This document shows positions 6,697-14,663 of a stretch of 15,980 nt of DNA, one piece after another. Each line of letters begins with the position of its first letter. Positions within the stretch are counted from its first letter, which is position 1. Both the position numbers and the translations under genes were made by a program. The DNA comes from an uncultured Eubacterium sp. (lineage in GTDB: Bacteria > Bacillota > Clostridia > Lachnospirales > Lachnospiraceae). The notes beneath the pieces were generated by a model. It did no database searches and had not been told where the DNA came from. It worked only from the letters and a program-made list of their open reading frames with translations. The stretch lies in the NCBI GenBank assembly GCA_934317205.1, contig CAKREL010000054.1, forward strand, positions 1-15,980, in the 5' to 3' direction.

Positions 6697-7911
6697 TTAG
6701 AAAATTCTACGTACTGCTACAACTGCTTTTCCATAGTTAACCGGTCCGATTTTGATACCAGTAGATGGTGAACTTGCATGTACAATCTGACCACCACCAA
6801 TGTAGATTGCAACGTGACCACTATAACATACAATATCACCCGGCTGCATATCAGATGAAGATACTGCACGACCTACACCTGTCAAAGCACCTGAACTATG
6901 CGGAAGTGATACACCAAAATGAGCATATACACTCTTTACAAATCCGGAGCAGTCTGCACCATTTGTCAGACTTTCACCACCCCATACATATGGGTTTCCA
7001 ACGAACTGGCAACCATAACTTGCTACTGATGATCCTGTACCGGATGCTGAGCTTACAGAACTTGATGAGCTGGAATTTGAACTACTTGCACTTCCTGAGT
7101 TTGTGTTATTGGATTTATTGCCAGAGCTTGTTTTGTTGGATTTTGTAGATGCAACATTAGAAGCACCAGCTGTCACATTTACAGTCTGTGCTGCTGCGAG
7201 CTGCTGTGCAATAATTGCATTCTGCTCTGCTACAGTCTGTTTATACTGTGCTGCAAGGTTCTGAGCCTGTGCAAGCTGACTCTCAAAATCTGCCATCTGG
7301 CTGCTCTTCTGAGCTTTCATTGCTTCCAGATTATTCTGCTGCTCCTGATATGTAGCCTGATTTGCTTCCAGATCCTTCTTTTCTTCTTCAACCTGTGTTA
7401 CCAGATTAGCAACTTCTGTCTTTGTATTCTGATACTCTACCAGAAGGTTGCGGTCATAGTCATATACTTTTGAGAAGTTCTCAACTTTATTCAATACATC
7501 AGCAAAGTTCTGTGCACCAACTAATGCATCCAGAAAAGAGCTGTCCCCGTTCTCATACATATAACGGATTCTTTCTTTCATGGAATTGTACTGATCTGCT
7601 TCTTTCTCTTTTGCAGCTGCAAGATCTGCTTCTGCCTGAGCAAGCTCTACTTTCTTCTGATCGATCTGGTCAGAGATTAAATCCAGACTTACAAGAACAT
7701 CTACCAGGTCTGAATCTACTTTATCAATCTCACTCTGCAGGCTGGACTGCTGACTTTCGATATCCTGAATCTGACTATTTACAGAATCAAGTTTATTCTG
7801 TGCCTCATTCTTCTGACTTCTTGCTTTGGAAAGACTCGTTGCATTTGCCATCTGTGTACCAGATAAAGCCATCGCAATAACTAACCCCATCGCAATAATT
7901 TTCTTCTTCAT
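6697..7911 (-). CDS. Secreted peptidoglycan hydrolase, coiled coil plus NlpC/P60 domain (404 aa)
   Basis: Extracellular cell-wall endopeptidase of the CwlO/PcsB architecture. Order: Sec signal peptide (about 1-25, MKKKIIAMGLVIAMALSGTQ, cleavage near ANA-TS); long coiled coil (about 26-240) rich in Gln, Glu and Ala; Ser/Asn/Thr-rich linker (about 250-295); NlpC/P60 domain (about 296-404). The catalytic triad is visible as C321 in GADCSGFV, H366 in SGHVAIYIGG and H378 in IVHASS. In related proteins the coiled coil keeps the enzyme inactive until FtsEX activates it; no FtsEX genes are in this window. ATG 7911 has AAGGAG 11 bases upstream. A strong promoter lies at 7960-7988 and a WalR-like box further upstream, fitting control by the essential WalRK cell-wall system. 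It is transcribed alone and ends at the terminator at 6642-6676. Confidence 0.94.
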   Translation of the reverse strand: MKKKIIAMGLVIAMALSGTQMANATSLSKARSQKNEAQNKLDSVNSQIQDIESQQSSLQSEIDKVDSDLVDVLVSLDLISDQIDQKKVELAQAEADLAAAKEKEADQYNSMKERIRYMYENGDSSFLDALVGAQNFADVLNKVENFSKVYDYDRNLLVEYQNTKTEVANLVTQVEEEKKDLEANQATYQEQQNNLEAMKAQKSSQMADFESQLAQAQNLAAQYKQTVAEQNAIIAQQLAAAQTVNVTAGASNVASTKSNKTSSGNKSNNTNSGSASSSNSSSSSSVSSASGTGSSVASYGCQFVGNPYVWGGESLTNGADCSGFVKSVYAHFGVSLPHSSGALTGVGRAVSSSDMQPGDIVCYSGHVAIYIGGGQIVHASSPSTGIKIGPVNYGKAVVAVRRIF

Positions 7912-7959
7912 ATATTAAAATACTCCTTCGTAATGTTTCTCTTTTTAGTTACCTAAAGG

Positions 7960-7988
7960 ATTATAACATTTCTCTGTCATAATTTCAA
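7960..7988 (-). promoter_or_regulatory. Extended sigma-A promoter of the NlpC/P60 hydrolase
   Basis: On the minus strand TTGAAA (7983-7988) and TATAAT (7960-7965) are spaced 17 bp, and TGT directly before the -10 makes it an extended -10 promoter. The start codon is about 45 bases downstream of the predicted transcript start. Confidence 0.75.
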
Positions 7989-8026
7989 CCGGAAGAACAT
8001 CATTTCAGAAATATTTTATATTTTTT

Positions 8027-8043
8027 TGTAATATTTTTGTAAT
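8027..8043. promoter_or_regulatory. WalR (YycF)-type binding box upstream of the hydrolase promoter
   Basis: TGTAAT-ATTTT-TGTAAT reads on the plus strand and matches exactly the Bacillus/Staphylococcus WalR consensus TGTWAH-N5-TGTWAH. It lies about 38 bp upstream of the hydrolase -35 box, in reverse orientation to the gene, and just after the stop of the SipL-like gene. Its position fits an activator site for a cell-wall hydrolase gene. AT-rich DNA makes chance matches possible. Confidence 0.5.
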
Positions 8044-8049
8044 ATCTTG

Positions 8050-9621
8050 TCAGTTCTGTATGAATGCTCGCTTTGCTACCAAAATTTTTTCCCCTACCGC
8101 AGGATTGCGCTCCTCCAAATGGTTTAATTGTCTGATATCAGATACAGTTGTATGGAATTTTTTAGCAATCCCCCACAAATCTGTAGATTCATTCAGGCGC
8201 ACCCCGGCAATCCCCGGAATTGTTTCCAGCCATTTTTGATCCAATGCCTCATTTTCTATCTGTACAATTATCTCCTCATTTTTCCTTCGCGTCACCATAG
8301 CCGTCACATTAATGACAGCCTGCACTTCCAGTTCCGTGCTTGTTTTCATCACAAAAGACAAATGTTCCAGCGATGTCTGTAATTCCACATCCGCATCCTT
8401 CGGCATATGAGGAATATCGATTTGACATTGAAATGGAATCAGCCCTTCTATCGCACCAAGCGGTACACTGTCTGAGCTGCTCACATATAAAAGTTTCACA
8501 TTAACCGTTCCTTCTACTAACAGACCATCCGGAAGTATCTTCCAGTGTTCTACTTGCGCCTGTCCGGTTCCGGAACCAATCTGCATAATTTCTTCTTCTG
8601 GATTTTGTAATTTCAGCATATCATTTACCCTGCATCTTGCCTCGTTTTTCATATGAAGGCTGTGCGTTTCTACTGCCTGACACCGAAGAATCAGCTGCTG
8701 TTCCAATGAATAAGCATCTATTAAACGCTCCAGACTTCTTTCACGATACAGTCTGAGATCCATGACAAGCTCCGCCTCCACCAGAATTACCCGCGGTTCT
8801 CCATCCGCATCCTCCTGCTCCCTGCAAGTAAAAACCGGCGTTCCGGCAAACACAAACGGTATCATATCACTCTCTGCCTCAGAAATATTCAGACAGCTCT
8901 GATAAGGGATTCTCTGTTCGAGCCACTGCATCCGCTTTTCTTCCACGCCCTGATAGATTATAAAAATTTGTATTTCTCCCTGAATGCTGACACTGCCGTT
9001 TCCTGCATGCGTCTCCATCCCCATCAGCTGCACCTGCTGCCAGAGAATCTGGTAAATATTTGGTTTATTCGATGGAATCCGCACTTCTTCCCTGATTTTT
9101 GCACATTCACTGCCACGGTAGCAAAGCTCCAGATAGTTTTCCTGCTGCATCTGCACTTCCAGACCTTCGTCTTCTTTCTGAGCGATTTCTACAGGAATAT
9201 TTACTTCTTTTCGTTCCCGGGCCTGCACTCGAATCTCCACAAGTGCACGGATATTCAGTTTTCGGGCATTCATCATCCGGATGGTCAGATCCTCCAGCGA
9301 TACTACTGTCTGTGCCATATCAAACTCGCCAACTGTTTCCAAAATCACTGTCTCCTGGAATGGAAATTCCCCCTCCAGACTGGCAATCTTCCATTCGCTC
9401 TGTGCGGTATGATAAAGTACCTTAAAATGAAGTGTTCCTTTTATCAGCACCTGTCCGATGCTGCATTTACTCTCCTCCACCTCCACACTACCATCGCTTA
9501 AAATCACAGAAAAAAAATCTGGAAGATAATCCGGTAAATGGTAAGTTTCATCAAATGTCACCTGCGTAATGGCAGGTCCCTTCTTTTCCTCTACACATAT
9601 CGCTTCCGTTATTAATTCCAT
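8050..9621 (-). CDS. sipL: SipL-like spore morphogenesis protein, DUF3794 repeats plus LysM (523 aa)
   Basis: Resembles Clostridioides difficile SipL, which binds SpoIVA through its C-terminal LysM domain and anchors the spore coat around the forespore; it is the functional counterpart of SpoVID. The protein has no signal peptide and should act in the mother-cell cytoplasm. Repeats of the beta-rich DUF3794/SPOCS type cover about residues 35-120, 180-300 and 345-450, with recognisable pairs such as GTLHFKVLYHT and GTVNVKLLYVSS. The C-terminal LysM-like segment (about 475-520) contains DLWGIAKKFHTTVSDIRQLN and VGEKILV. Length is very close to known SipL proteins. ATG 9621 has AGGAGG 10 bases upstream. 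The PrcB-type lipoprotein gene lies 105 bases upstream in the same direction, behind a sigma-E-like promoter. The name is by architecture; other DUF3794-LysM proteins exist. Confidence 0.82.
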   Translation of the reverse strand: MELITEAICVEEKKGPAITQVTFDETYHLPDYLPDFFSVILSDGSVEVEESKCSIGQVLIKGTLHFKVLYHTAQSEWKIASLEGEFPFQETVILETVGEFDMAQTVVSLEDLTIRMMNARKLNIRALVEIRVQARERKEVNIPVEIAQKEDEGLEVQMQQENYLELCYRGSECAKIREEVRIPSNKPNIYQILWQQVQLMGMETHAGNGSVSIQGEIQIFIIYQGVEEKRMQWLEQRIPYQSCLNISEAESDMIPFVFAGTPVFTCREQEDADGEPRVILVEAELVMDLRLYRERSLERLIDAYSLEQQLILRCQAVETHSLHMKNEARCRVNDMLKLQNPEEEIMQIGSGTGQAQVEHWKILPDGLLVEGTVNVKLLYVSSSDSVPLGAIEGLIPFQCQIDIPHMPKDADVELQTSLEHLSFVMKTSTELEVQAVINVTAMVTRRKNEEIIVQIENEALDQKWLETIPGIAGVRLNESTDLWGIAKKFHTTVSDIRQLNHLEERNPAVGEKILVAKRAFIQN

Positions 9622-9667
9622 CCCTTCTGCGCCTCCTTACTATTTTTCACGTTTACGATTTTTCACT

Positions 9668-9705
9668 CTTCTTCTGCATGATATATCTTCTTTTGCATGA
9701 CATAT
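9668..9705. repeat. Tandem 19-bp duplication ahead of the SipL-like gene
   Basis: CTTCTTCTGCATGATATAT (9668-9686) is followed directly by CTTCTTTTGCATGACATAT (9687-9705). The two units differ at 2 of 19 positions. They fill the gap between the lipoprotein stop and the sipL-like ribosome binding site, so they lie in the intercistronic part of the likely operon. Confidence 0.8.
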
Positions 9706-9726
9706 TTTATTTCGCACCACACCTTT

Positions 9727-10158
9727 TCATTCAAATACCACATTTTCTTCCAGACGTTCCGTTTTCACTGCTATGTATGGATAACTGACTGTTTTTTCCA
9801 CCTGCGCCCCATGATCCGGCCCGATGAGATCTGTTTCAAAATAAAGTGCATTTTCTGCCAGATACAAATTCTGAACCTGAATGCTGTATCCACCTGTTTC
9901 CTGCATGCCAAAGCCCCTCACGATATATAAAGCGTCATCCATCATATATGTCATTTTAAAATCTTCCGCTTTCCGGCTTTCGATCTCGTCCTGCAGTTCC
10001 TGCGGCATTTCCTTTTCTGTCACAACAGTATAATCAACATCTCTTATTTTTTCTGTTCCTGTTTTCCGCACACTGCAACCAGTAAACCCGATAAGCCCGA
10101 TAAGAAAAAATGCAACTCCCATACAACGGATTTTGCTACACACACCTGCGTTTTTCAT
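9727..10158 (-). CDS. PrcB C-terminal-domain lipoprotein (143 aa)
   Basis: Probably a membrane-anchored small protein. A basic N-terminus leads into a hydrophobic stretch (about 13-26) ending in FTGC; C28 would carry the lipid, although Phe at -3 is not the commonest lipobox residue. The C-terminal half (about 75-140) resembles the PrcB_C domain (PF14343): RGFGMQETGGYSIQVQNL, then an extended strand and SYPYIAVKT. That domain is named for a protease-complex subunit of Treponema, but its role in Firmicutes is not settled. ATG 10158 is preferred over GTG 10176 because AGAGGG lies 5 bases before it and the predicted sigma-E transcript starts near 10184. The SipL-like gene follows after 105 bases, hinting at a mother-cell role in sporulation. 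Confidence 0.75.
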   Translation of the reverse strand: MKNAGVCSKIRCMGVAFFLIGLIGFTGCSVRKTGTEKIRDVDYTVVTEKEMPQELQDEIESRKAEDFKMTYMMDDALYIVRGFGMQETGGYSIQVQNLYLAENALYFETDLIGPDHGAQVEKTVSYPYIAVKTERLEENVVFE

Positions 10159-10191
10159 AGCATCCCTCTGTTCCACCTTATTTCTTGCTCT

Positions 10192-10220
10192 ATTCTATTT
10201 CCCATTTTGCAAAAATATGC
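10192..10220 (-). promoter_or_regulatory. Candidate sigma-E (mother-cell) promoter for the lipoprotein-SipL unit
   Basis: On the minus strand GCATATT (10214-10220) fits the sigma-E -35 pattern. AATAGAAT (10192-10199) matches 6 of 8 bases of the sigma-E -10 CATACAAT. The 14-bp gap is normal for sigma-E. The transcript would start near 10184, about 26 bases before the lipoprotein ATG. No good sigma-A promoter is seen here for this direction. Confidence 0.45.
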
Positions 10221-10236
10221 ATGGATTTCTGAAAAA

Positions 10237-10256
10237 CTATCTGCTATACTAGATAG
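10237..10256. promoter_or_regulatory. Palindrome overlapping the extended -10 of the acyltransferase gene
   Basis: CTATCT (10237-10242) and AGATAG (10251-10256) form a perfect inverted repeat with an 8-base spacer. The spacer contains TGC-TATACT, an extended -10 (TATACT 10245-10250) with no clear -35 partner. It may be an operator that blocks the plus-strand promoter, or just a small hairpin at the transcript start. Confidence 0.45.
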
Positions 10257-10302
10257 GTCGTTTTAGATTTAATTGAAAAATATATATTTTGGAGGAAATA
10301 AC

Positions 10303-11040
10303 ATGATAAGAACAATTCTCGCTGTTTTGTTCGCAATCTGCTATTTGATCATAGGAATTCCTGTGCTTTTTGTCGAATGGCTGATTGGCAAAAAAAATCC
10401 ACATCTGCGGGATGTCAGCAGTCTTCGCATGGTACAGTGGGCTTTTCGGGTCATCTATCGTATCTGTGGGGTTAAACTGACCATCATCGGTCAGGAAAAT
10501 ATTCCGAAAGATACTCCAGTCCTTTATGTGGCAAACCACAACAGTTATTTTGATATTATCATCACCTATGCACAATGCGAGGGCTTAACGGGCTACATTG
10601 CAAAAGATTCGCTGGAAAAAGTCCCGCTGCTCAACATCTGGATGAAACGTTTGTACTGTCTCTTCTTGAAACGTGATGATATGAAAGCCAGTCTGAAAAC
10701 GATCCTTCAGGCTATTGAATATGTAAAACAGGGCGTTTCTATCTGTATTTTTCCGGAAGGAACCCGTGGAGACAGTGATGAGATGACACCATTCAAAGAG
10801 GGAAGCTTAAAGATTGCTGAAAAAACCGGTTGCCCGATCATTCCAATGGCAATCTCACATACCCGCGATATCATCAAAGATCACATCCCATTTGTAAAAC
10901 CAACCCATGTGACCATCCAGTATGGAACACCAGTTTACCCAAAAGAACTGCCAAAAGAGGACAAACGTGCCCTTGGCCGTTACACTCAGAATATCATTCA
11001 GGACATGCTAAATCAGCAGAAAGCCCTGGAGAGCAAATAA
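10303..11040 (+). CDS. plsC: 1-acyl-sn-glycerol-3-phosphate acyltransferase, PlsC family (245 aa)
   Basis: Membrane-bound enzyme that adds the second acyl chain to lysophosphatidic acid, giving phosphatidic acid for phospholipid synthesis. A hydrophobic N-terminal anchor covers about residues 4-28. Motif I is NHNSYFD (78-84; H79 and D84 are the catalytic HX4D pair). Motif III FPEGTRG lies at 150-156, and PIIPMAI follows as motif IV. Length is typical of bacterial PlsC. I chose ATG 10303 because GGAGG lies 7 bases upstream; an in-frame TTG at 10273 lacks such a site. The gene stands alone, divergent from the sporulation unit, and ends at a strong terminator overlapping its last codon. Related lysophospholipid or other acyltransferases share these motifs, so exact substrate is inferred. 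Confidence 0.9.
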   Translation: MIRTILAVLFAICYLIIGIPVLFVEWLIGKKNPHLRDVSSLRMVQWAFRVIYRICGVKLTIIGQENIPKDTPVLYVANHNSYFDIIITYAQCEGLTGYIAKDSLEKVPLLNIWMKRLYCLFLKRDDMKASLKTILQAIEYVKQGVSICIFPEGTRGDSDEMTPFKEGSLKIAEKTGCPIIPMAISHTRDIIKDHIPFVKPTHVTIQYGTPVYPKELPKEDKRALGRYTQNIIQDMLNQQKALESK

Positions 11041-11090
11041 AAAAGACTCATAAGGACGAAAAATGCACTTCATCCTTATGAGTCTTTTTA
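11040..11090. terminator. Strong bidirectional terminator between plsC and murF
   Basis: AAAAAGACTCATAAGGA (11040-11056) pairs perfectly over 17 bp with TCCTTATGAGTCTTTTT (11073-11089), with a 16-base loop. It begins at the plsC stop codon and ends 10 bases after the convergent murF stop, so it serves both genes. Confidence 0.92.
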
Positions 11091-11098
11091 CTTACCTT

Positions 11099-12508
11099 TT
11101 AATCTTCTAATGCCTCTTCCAGTGCTTTCACAATCTTTGGAAATTCCATAAAGTGAGAAGCTTTCACCAAAACTGTGTCACCTGCTTCCACAAAATTCAG
11201 TAATGTCTGTGTCAGTTTTTCCCGTTCTGCAAAATACATCACCTTTGTATGTCCGCGCTGTGCACCTTTTGCAAGTTCCTCACTGAGAGGACCACAGCAG
11301 AACAAAATGTCTACACCTGCATTTGCTGCATACTTACCGACTTCGTAATGTAACTCGCATTCATTTTCTCCAAGTTCTCCCATGTCCCCAAGAACTGCAA
11401 TTTTGCGTCCTTCAGCCTGAGCCAATACATCCAGAGAAGCTTTCATGGAAACCGGATTTGCATTGTAACAATCATCAATCACAAGCACTTCGCCCAGTGT
11501 AATCAGATTTGTACGTCCGGCAATCGTTTTTGCATGTGCGATTCCTTCACAGATTTCCTCATTCGTCAATTCCATGATCCGTCCGACACATGCTGCTGCG
11601 CAGGCATTGTATACATTATGCACACCAGGGATCGGCTCATGGATCCGGCAGACTTCCTCCGGAAAATGCAGATTTGCATTTAATCCGCGAAGACCTTTAT
11701 TTTCAATCGCATCTGCAGTGATTTCATACGGCAGATCCGCCTTCTTTGCTGTGCCATCTTCTACATAATAAAATACTGGTTTTACACCATTTATTTCCTT
11801 CACGGTGATCAATTTATCATCATTTCCATTCAACACGATATGTCCGTCCGGTTTCAGGAAATCAAAAATCTCTGATTTTGCACGGAGTACGCCATCACGG
11901 TCAATGAGATTTTCCAGATGACACTGTCCGATATTTGTCATAACACAGATGTCCGGTTTCGCTACTTTTGCAATACGATGCATCTCGCCAAATTCAGAAA
12001 TTCCCATCTCGACTACGGCCACTTCATGCTCCCTGCGGATTCGAAGGATGGTCAACGGTAATCCAATCTCATTATTAAAGTTTCCTTCTGTCTTGAGCAC
12101 ATTATACTTCTGACCTAATACAGCAGAAATCATTTCTTTTGTACTTGTTTTTCCAACACTTCCGGTAATTCCGATAATTTTAATAGAAAGTGTAGAACGA
12201 TAAAATTCTGCAATATCCTTCAGTGCCTGCTCGCTGGAGACAACCTGTATGTATGGACCTGTCGCATCTTCCAACGGCTCCTCAGACAAAACTGCCAGTG
12301 CCCCTTTTGCAAATACATCCGGGATAAAACGGTGTCCATCCACGCGCTCTCCACGGATTGGAATATATAAATAACCAGGCTCTACCTGACGGCTGTCAAT
12401 AGCAGCGCCGGTAATTTCTTTACTACGCAGTGCATCCTCTCCCACATACGTACCGCCACACGCTTTTGCAATATTTTCCAGTGTCATCTGCTCCAATGTA
12501 TTACTCAT
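11099..12508 (-). CDS. murF: UDP-N-acetylmuramoyl-tripeptide--D-alanyl-D-alanine ligase MurF (469 aa)
   Basis: Cytoplasmic ATP-dependent Mur ligase that adds the D-Ala-D-Ala dipeptide to UDP-MurNAc-tripeptide, completing the pentapeptide precursor. Three Mur domains are visible: N-terminal substrate-binding (about 1-108, with AIDSRQVEPGYLYIPIRGERVDGH typical of MurF), central ATPase with the P-loop GITGSVGKTSTKE (113-125, K120), the following GNFNNEIGLPLTIL and VVEMGISEFGEM, and a C-terminal domain starting near IDDCYNANPVSMKASLD and LGDMGELGE. Length is standard. ATG 12508 lies inside the end of ddl (8-bp overlap), with GGAGG 5 bases upstream, which points to translational coupling. It uses the product of the upstream Ddl, so gene order follows the pathway. 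Confidence 0.96.
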   Translation of the reverse strand: MSNTLEQMTLENIAKACGGTYVGEDALRSKEITGAAIDSRQVEPGYLYIPIRGERVDGHRFIPDVFAKGALAVLSEEPLEDATGPYIQVVSSEQALKDIAEFYRSTLSIKIIGITGSVGKTSTKEMISAVLGQKYNVLKTEGNFNNEIGLPLTILRIRREHEVAVVEMGISEFGEMHRIAKVAKPDICVMTNIGQCHLENLIDRDGVLRAKSEIFDFLKPDGHIVLNGNDDKLITVKEINGVKPVFYYVEDGTAKKADLPYEITADAIENKGLRGLNANLHFPEEVCRIHEPIPGVHNVYNACAAACVGRIMELTNEEICEGIAHAKTIAGRTNLITLGEVLVIDDCYNANPVSMKASLDVLAQAEGRKIAVLGDMGELGENECELHYEVGKYAANAGVDILFCCGPLSEELAKGAQRGHTKVMYFAEREKLTQTLLNFVEAGDTVLVKASHFMEFPKIVKALEEALED

Positions 12509-13565
12509 GCTTTCCTCCGTATTTTTCCTGAGAGATCTGAATCAGACGCTCACACAGATCCTCGTACTGAATACCAATTACAGCTGCCTCCTGCGGTAAC
12601 AGGCTGGTTGCTGTCATGCCCGGCAGCGTATTTGCTTCCAGACAGAACATCTCGTTTTTATCATTTAACAGGAAATCCATACGGGCATAAGCATCCAGAC
12701 CAAGTTCACGGCAGACAGCAACTGCATGCTTCTGCATTTCTTTTGCAACGTCTTCCGGAAGGTCAGCCGGACATGTCTCCACTGCACTTCCTGCTTTGTA
12801 TTTATTTTTGAAATCATAAAATCCCTCTACTGGAGCAATTTCGATAACCGGCAGCGCCTGCATATCGATTACACCAACAGAAAACTCACGACCACAGATA
12901 TAATTCTCGATAACAATCTCATCTTCATATTTGAATGCTTCATCCAGTGCTGCTTCATACTCATCCGCAGTACGAACAATCGTAACTCCGATACTGGATC
13001 CGCCACAGCATGGTTTTACAACACATGGAAGACTTAATCCTGTCTCTGCAAACGGAATACTACGCTGTGCCTTATTCATGGAGATACCATGAGGTGTCGG
13101 GATACCTGCTGCTTCAAACATCTTTTTGGAAATACCTTTATCCATGGCCAGTGCACTTCCAAGATAACGGCTTCCGGTATACTGAATACCAAACAGATCG
13201 AAAGCAGCCTGAATCTTTCCATTCTCACCGTTTTCACCATGCAATGCCATAAATACGACATCCGCAGCCTGGCAGATTTTAATTACGTTTGGTCCGAAAA
13301 AGCAATCGGACTGGTCTTTTCTCATAGCCTTTACCTGTGCAATATTCGGAGCTTCTCCAGGAATCTGTGCCACTTCTGCACTTGCCTCTTCTGCATGATC
13401 AAAAATTCCTGTGATATCTTCTTCCTCCTCATGATATCCCATAAATACGTCCAGCATAATAACGTTATGCCCTTTTGAACGCAATGCTTTGCTTACCATA
13501 GCTCCTGTATTCAGGGAAACATCCCTCTCTGTGCTGAGTCCACCAGCTAATACTACAATATTCAT
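12501..13565 (-). CDS. ddl: D-alanine--D-alanine ligase (354 aa)
   Basis: ATP-grasp enzyme joining two D-alanines for the peptidoglycan stem peptide, cytoplasmic. Signs: GGLSTERDVSLNTG (8-21) at the N-terminal site, ALHGENGENG (107-116), YTGS (129-132), VKPCCGGSSIGV (183-194) in the ATP-grasp fold, FYDFKNKY (249-256) and LEANTLPGMT (309-318). The K-Y pair in the loop FKNKY resembles D-Ala-D-Ala ligases rather than the D-Ala-D-Lac VanA type, so ordinary vancomycin-sensitive precursors are expected; this is inferred. Compared with E. coli Ddl (about 306 aa) there is an acidic insertion at about 44-90 (YHEEEEDITGIFDHAEEAS). ATG 13565 has AAGGAG 12 bases upstream. A promoter at 13614-13641 drives ddl-murF. 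Confidence 0.95.
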   Translation of the reverse strand: MNIVVLAGGLSTERDVSLNTGAMVSKALRSKGHNVIMLDVFMGYHEEEEDITGIFDHAEEASAEVAQIPGEAPNIAQVKAMRKDQSDCFFGPNVIKICQAADVVFMALHGENGENGKIQAAFDLFGIQYTGSRYLGSALAMDKGISKKMFEAAGIPTPHGISMNKAQRSIPFAETGLSLPCVVKPCCGGSSIGVTIVRTADEYEAALDEAFKYEDEIVIENYICGREFSVGVIDMQALPVIEIAPVEGFYDFKNKYKAGSAVETCPADLPEDVAKEMQKHAVAVCRELGLDAYARMDFLLNDKNEMFCLEANTLPGMTATSLLPQEAAVIGIQYEDLCERLIQISQEKYGGKHE

Positions 13566-13613
13566 AATTATATTAATCTCCTTAATATGAACTTCTATTT
13601 TTTCATTCTCTTT

Positions 13614-13641
13614 AGTTTAGCACATTTTTTTTATTTGTGAA
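13614..13641 (-). promoter_or_regulatory. Extended sigma-A promoter for ddl-murF
   Basis: On the minus strand TTCACA (13636-13641) and TAAACT (13614-13619) are spaced 16 bp, with TGC just before the -10. A perfect AAAATAT-C-ATATTTT palindrome (13654-13668) sits about 12 bp upstream of the -35. No GC-rich terminator separates this promoter from the regulator gene ending at 13709, so read-through is possible. Confidence 0.6.
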
Positions 13642-13708
13642 TGGTACAGATACAAAATATCATATTTTTTTCGTATTTTCCATTTATGCTATGGTTTGTA
13701 ACTATAAA

Positions 13709-14599
13709 CTACTGTACTATATTTTCTATAAACATCAGCAGTTTCTTCTTAACTGCTAACATTTCATCTACCATACAGGCAAACGCTTCGGCTTGATCAG
13801 CCAGACTTGTATCACCAAGTTTTGTCATTCCAGTTGCCAGAACAGACAGCAGCATCGGTGCAAAATCATATGACTGAATCTGTCGGCATATGCCTAGTCC
13901 GATCGTAGCATACCTGACAGAATCAGGATACTCTCCCATCAGAAGGCACAGCGCAGATGTCTGATAACAGACAGAAATCTGTGCCTGCTTCTGCCAGGCC
14001 TGTGTTGCATGTTTCTGCTCCAACACACTATACATCTGCTCTAACCGTTGCAGACACCAGACGTGCTCCATTTCGCGTTCCCTGCACGCGATCATCAATT
14101 GTAAAATCAAAATTTCAACAGAACTGTAACTGCGATGTATGTCCCAGTTTCCTCTATAATCCGGATAAGTTAAATGTAAAAGTTCCAACAACTCATCTTC
14201 CATCTTCTCCGGTGAACTTCCACTCCACCAACGCAATATATATGTCGCCAGTTTTATCCATTGCTGATCATCCGCACGCTTCTCTCCGGACAGTTCCCGG
14301 TAATATGCCAGATTTTGTTCCAGACTTTTTCGATCCCCACACCGCACATTGTGCGCAAGCTCCTCCTGTATTTTCTTCCTCTCCATTTCCTGTGTACTCA
14401 CGTACATCACATATCGCGCGGTATCTTCTCCCATGCGCTCCATCAGAGCTGAAAAAACTCTTTTTTGCGGATTATGACGACCGTTTTCAATTTTGGACAC
14501 AGTGCTCACTGCACATATCCCGTCTGCAAGATCCTCCTGTGTCATTCCATGCCGAATCCTTGCCTCCCGCACCACATCTCCAATCTGTAATGATTTCAT
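13709..14599 (-). CDS. XRE-family regulator with long helical (TPR-like) C-terminal domain (296 aa)
   Basis: DNA-binding regulator. The N-terminal Cro/C1-type HTH covers about residues 8-62 (VVREARIRHGMTQEDLADGI, then VSTVSKIENGRHNPQKRVF). The remaining 230 residues are all-helical, with pairs of helices such as LIDEEL-type repeats and QTSALCLLMGEYPDSVRYATIGLGICR, resembling the TPR-like C-terminal domains of Rgg/PlcR/ComR-type peptide-sensing regulators (RRNPP group). I see no convincing pheromone-precursor gene next to it, so ligand control is only a possibility. I chose ATG 14599 because GGGAGG lies 7 bases upstream; the in-frame ATG 14620 lacks such a site. It is divergent from the SDR gene at 14771, its most likely target, and lies upstream of ddl on the same strand. 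Confidence 0.85.
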   Translation of the reverse strand: MKSLQIGDVVREARIRHGMTQEDLADGICAVSTVSKIENGRHNPQKRVFSALMERMGEDTARYVMYVSTQEMERKKIQEELAHNVRCGDRKSLEQNLAYYRELSGEKRADDQQWIKLATYILRWWSGSSPEKMEDELLELLHLTYPDYRGNWDIHRSYSSVEILILQLMIACREREMEHVWCLQRLEQMYSVLEQKHATQAWQKQAQISVCYQTSALCLLMGEYPDSVRYATIGLGICRQIQSYDFAPMLLSVLATGMTKLGDTSLADQAEAFACMVDEMLAVKKKLLMFIENIVQ

Positions 14600-14663
14600 A
14601 ACATGTCCTCCCAATTTCATTTTTACAGACTAATTTTATCATTACATTTAATTGCATAATATT

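Noticed and set aside
8968..9501. 177-aa plus-strand ORF inside the SipL-like gene
   Set aside because: It is a long shadow due to codon bias of the real minus-strand gene; composition is His/Phe/Cys-rich with no family features.
13625..13700. Tiny peptide ORFs (7-10 aa) downstream of the XRE/TPR-like regulator as pheromone genes
   Set aside because: No ribosome binding site and no secretion-signal-like sequence; too short to support.
13957..14601. 214-aa plus-strand ORF opposite the XRE/TPR-like regulator
   Set aside because: The minus strand carries a clear HTH domain and ribosome binding site; this frame has neither.
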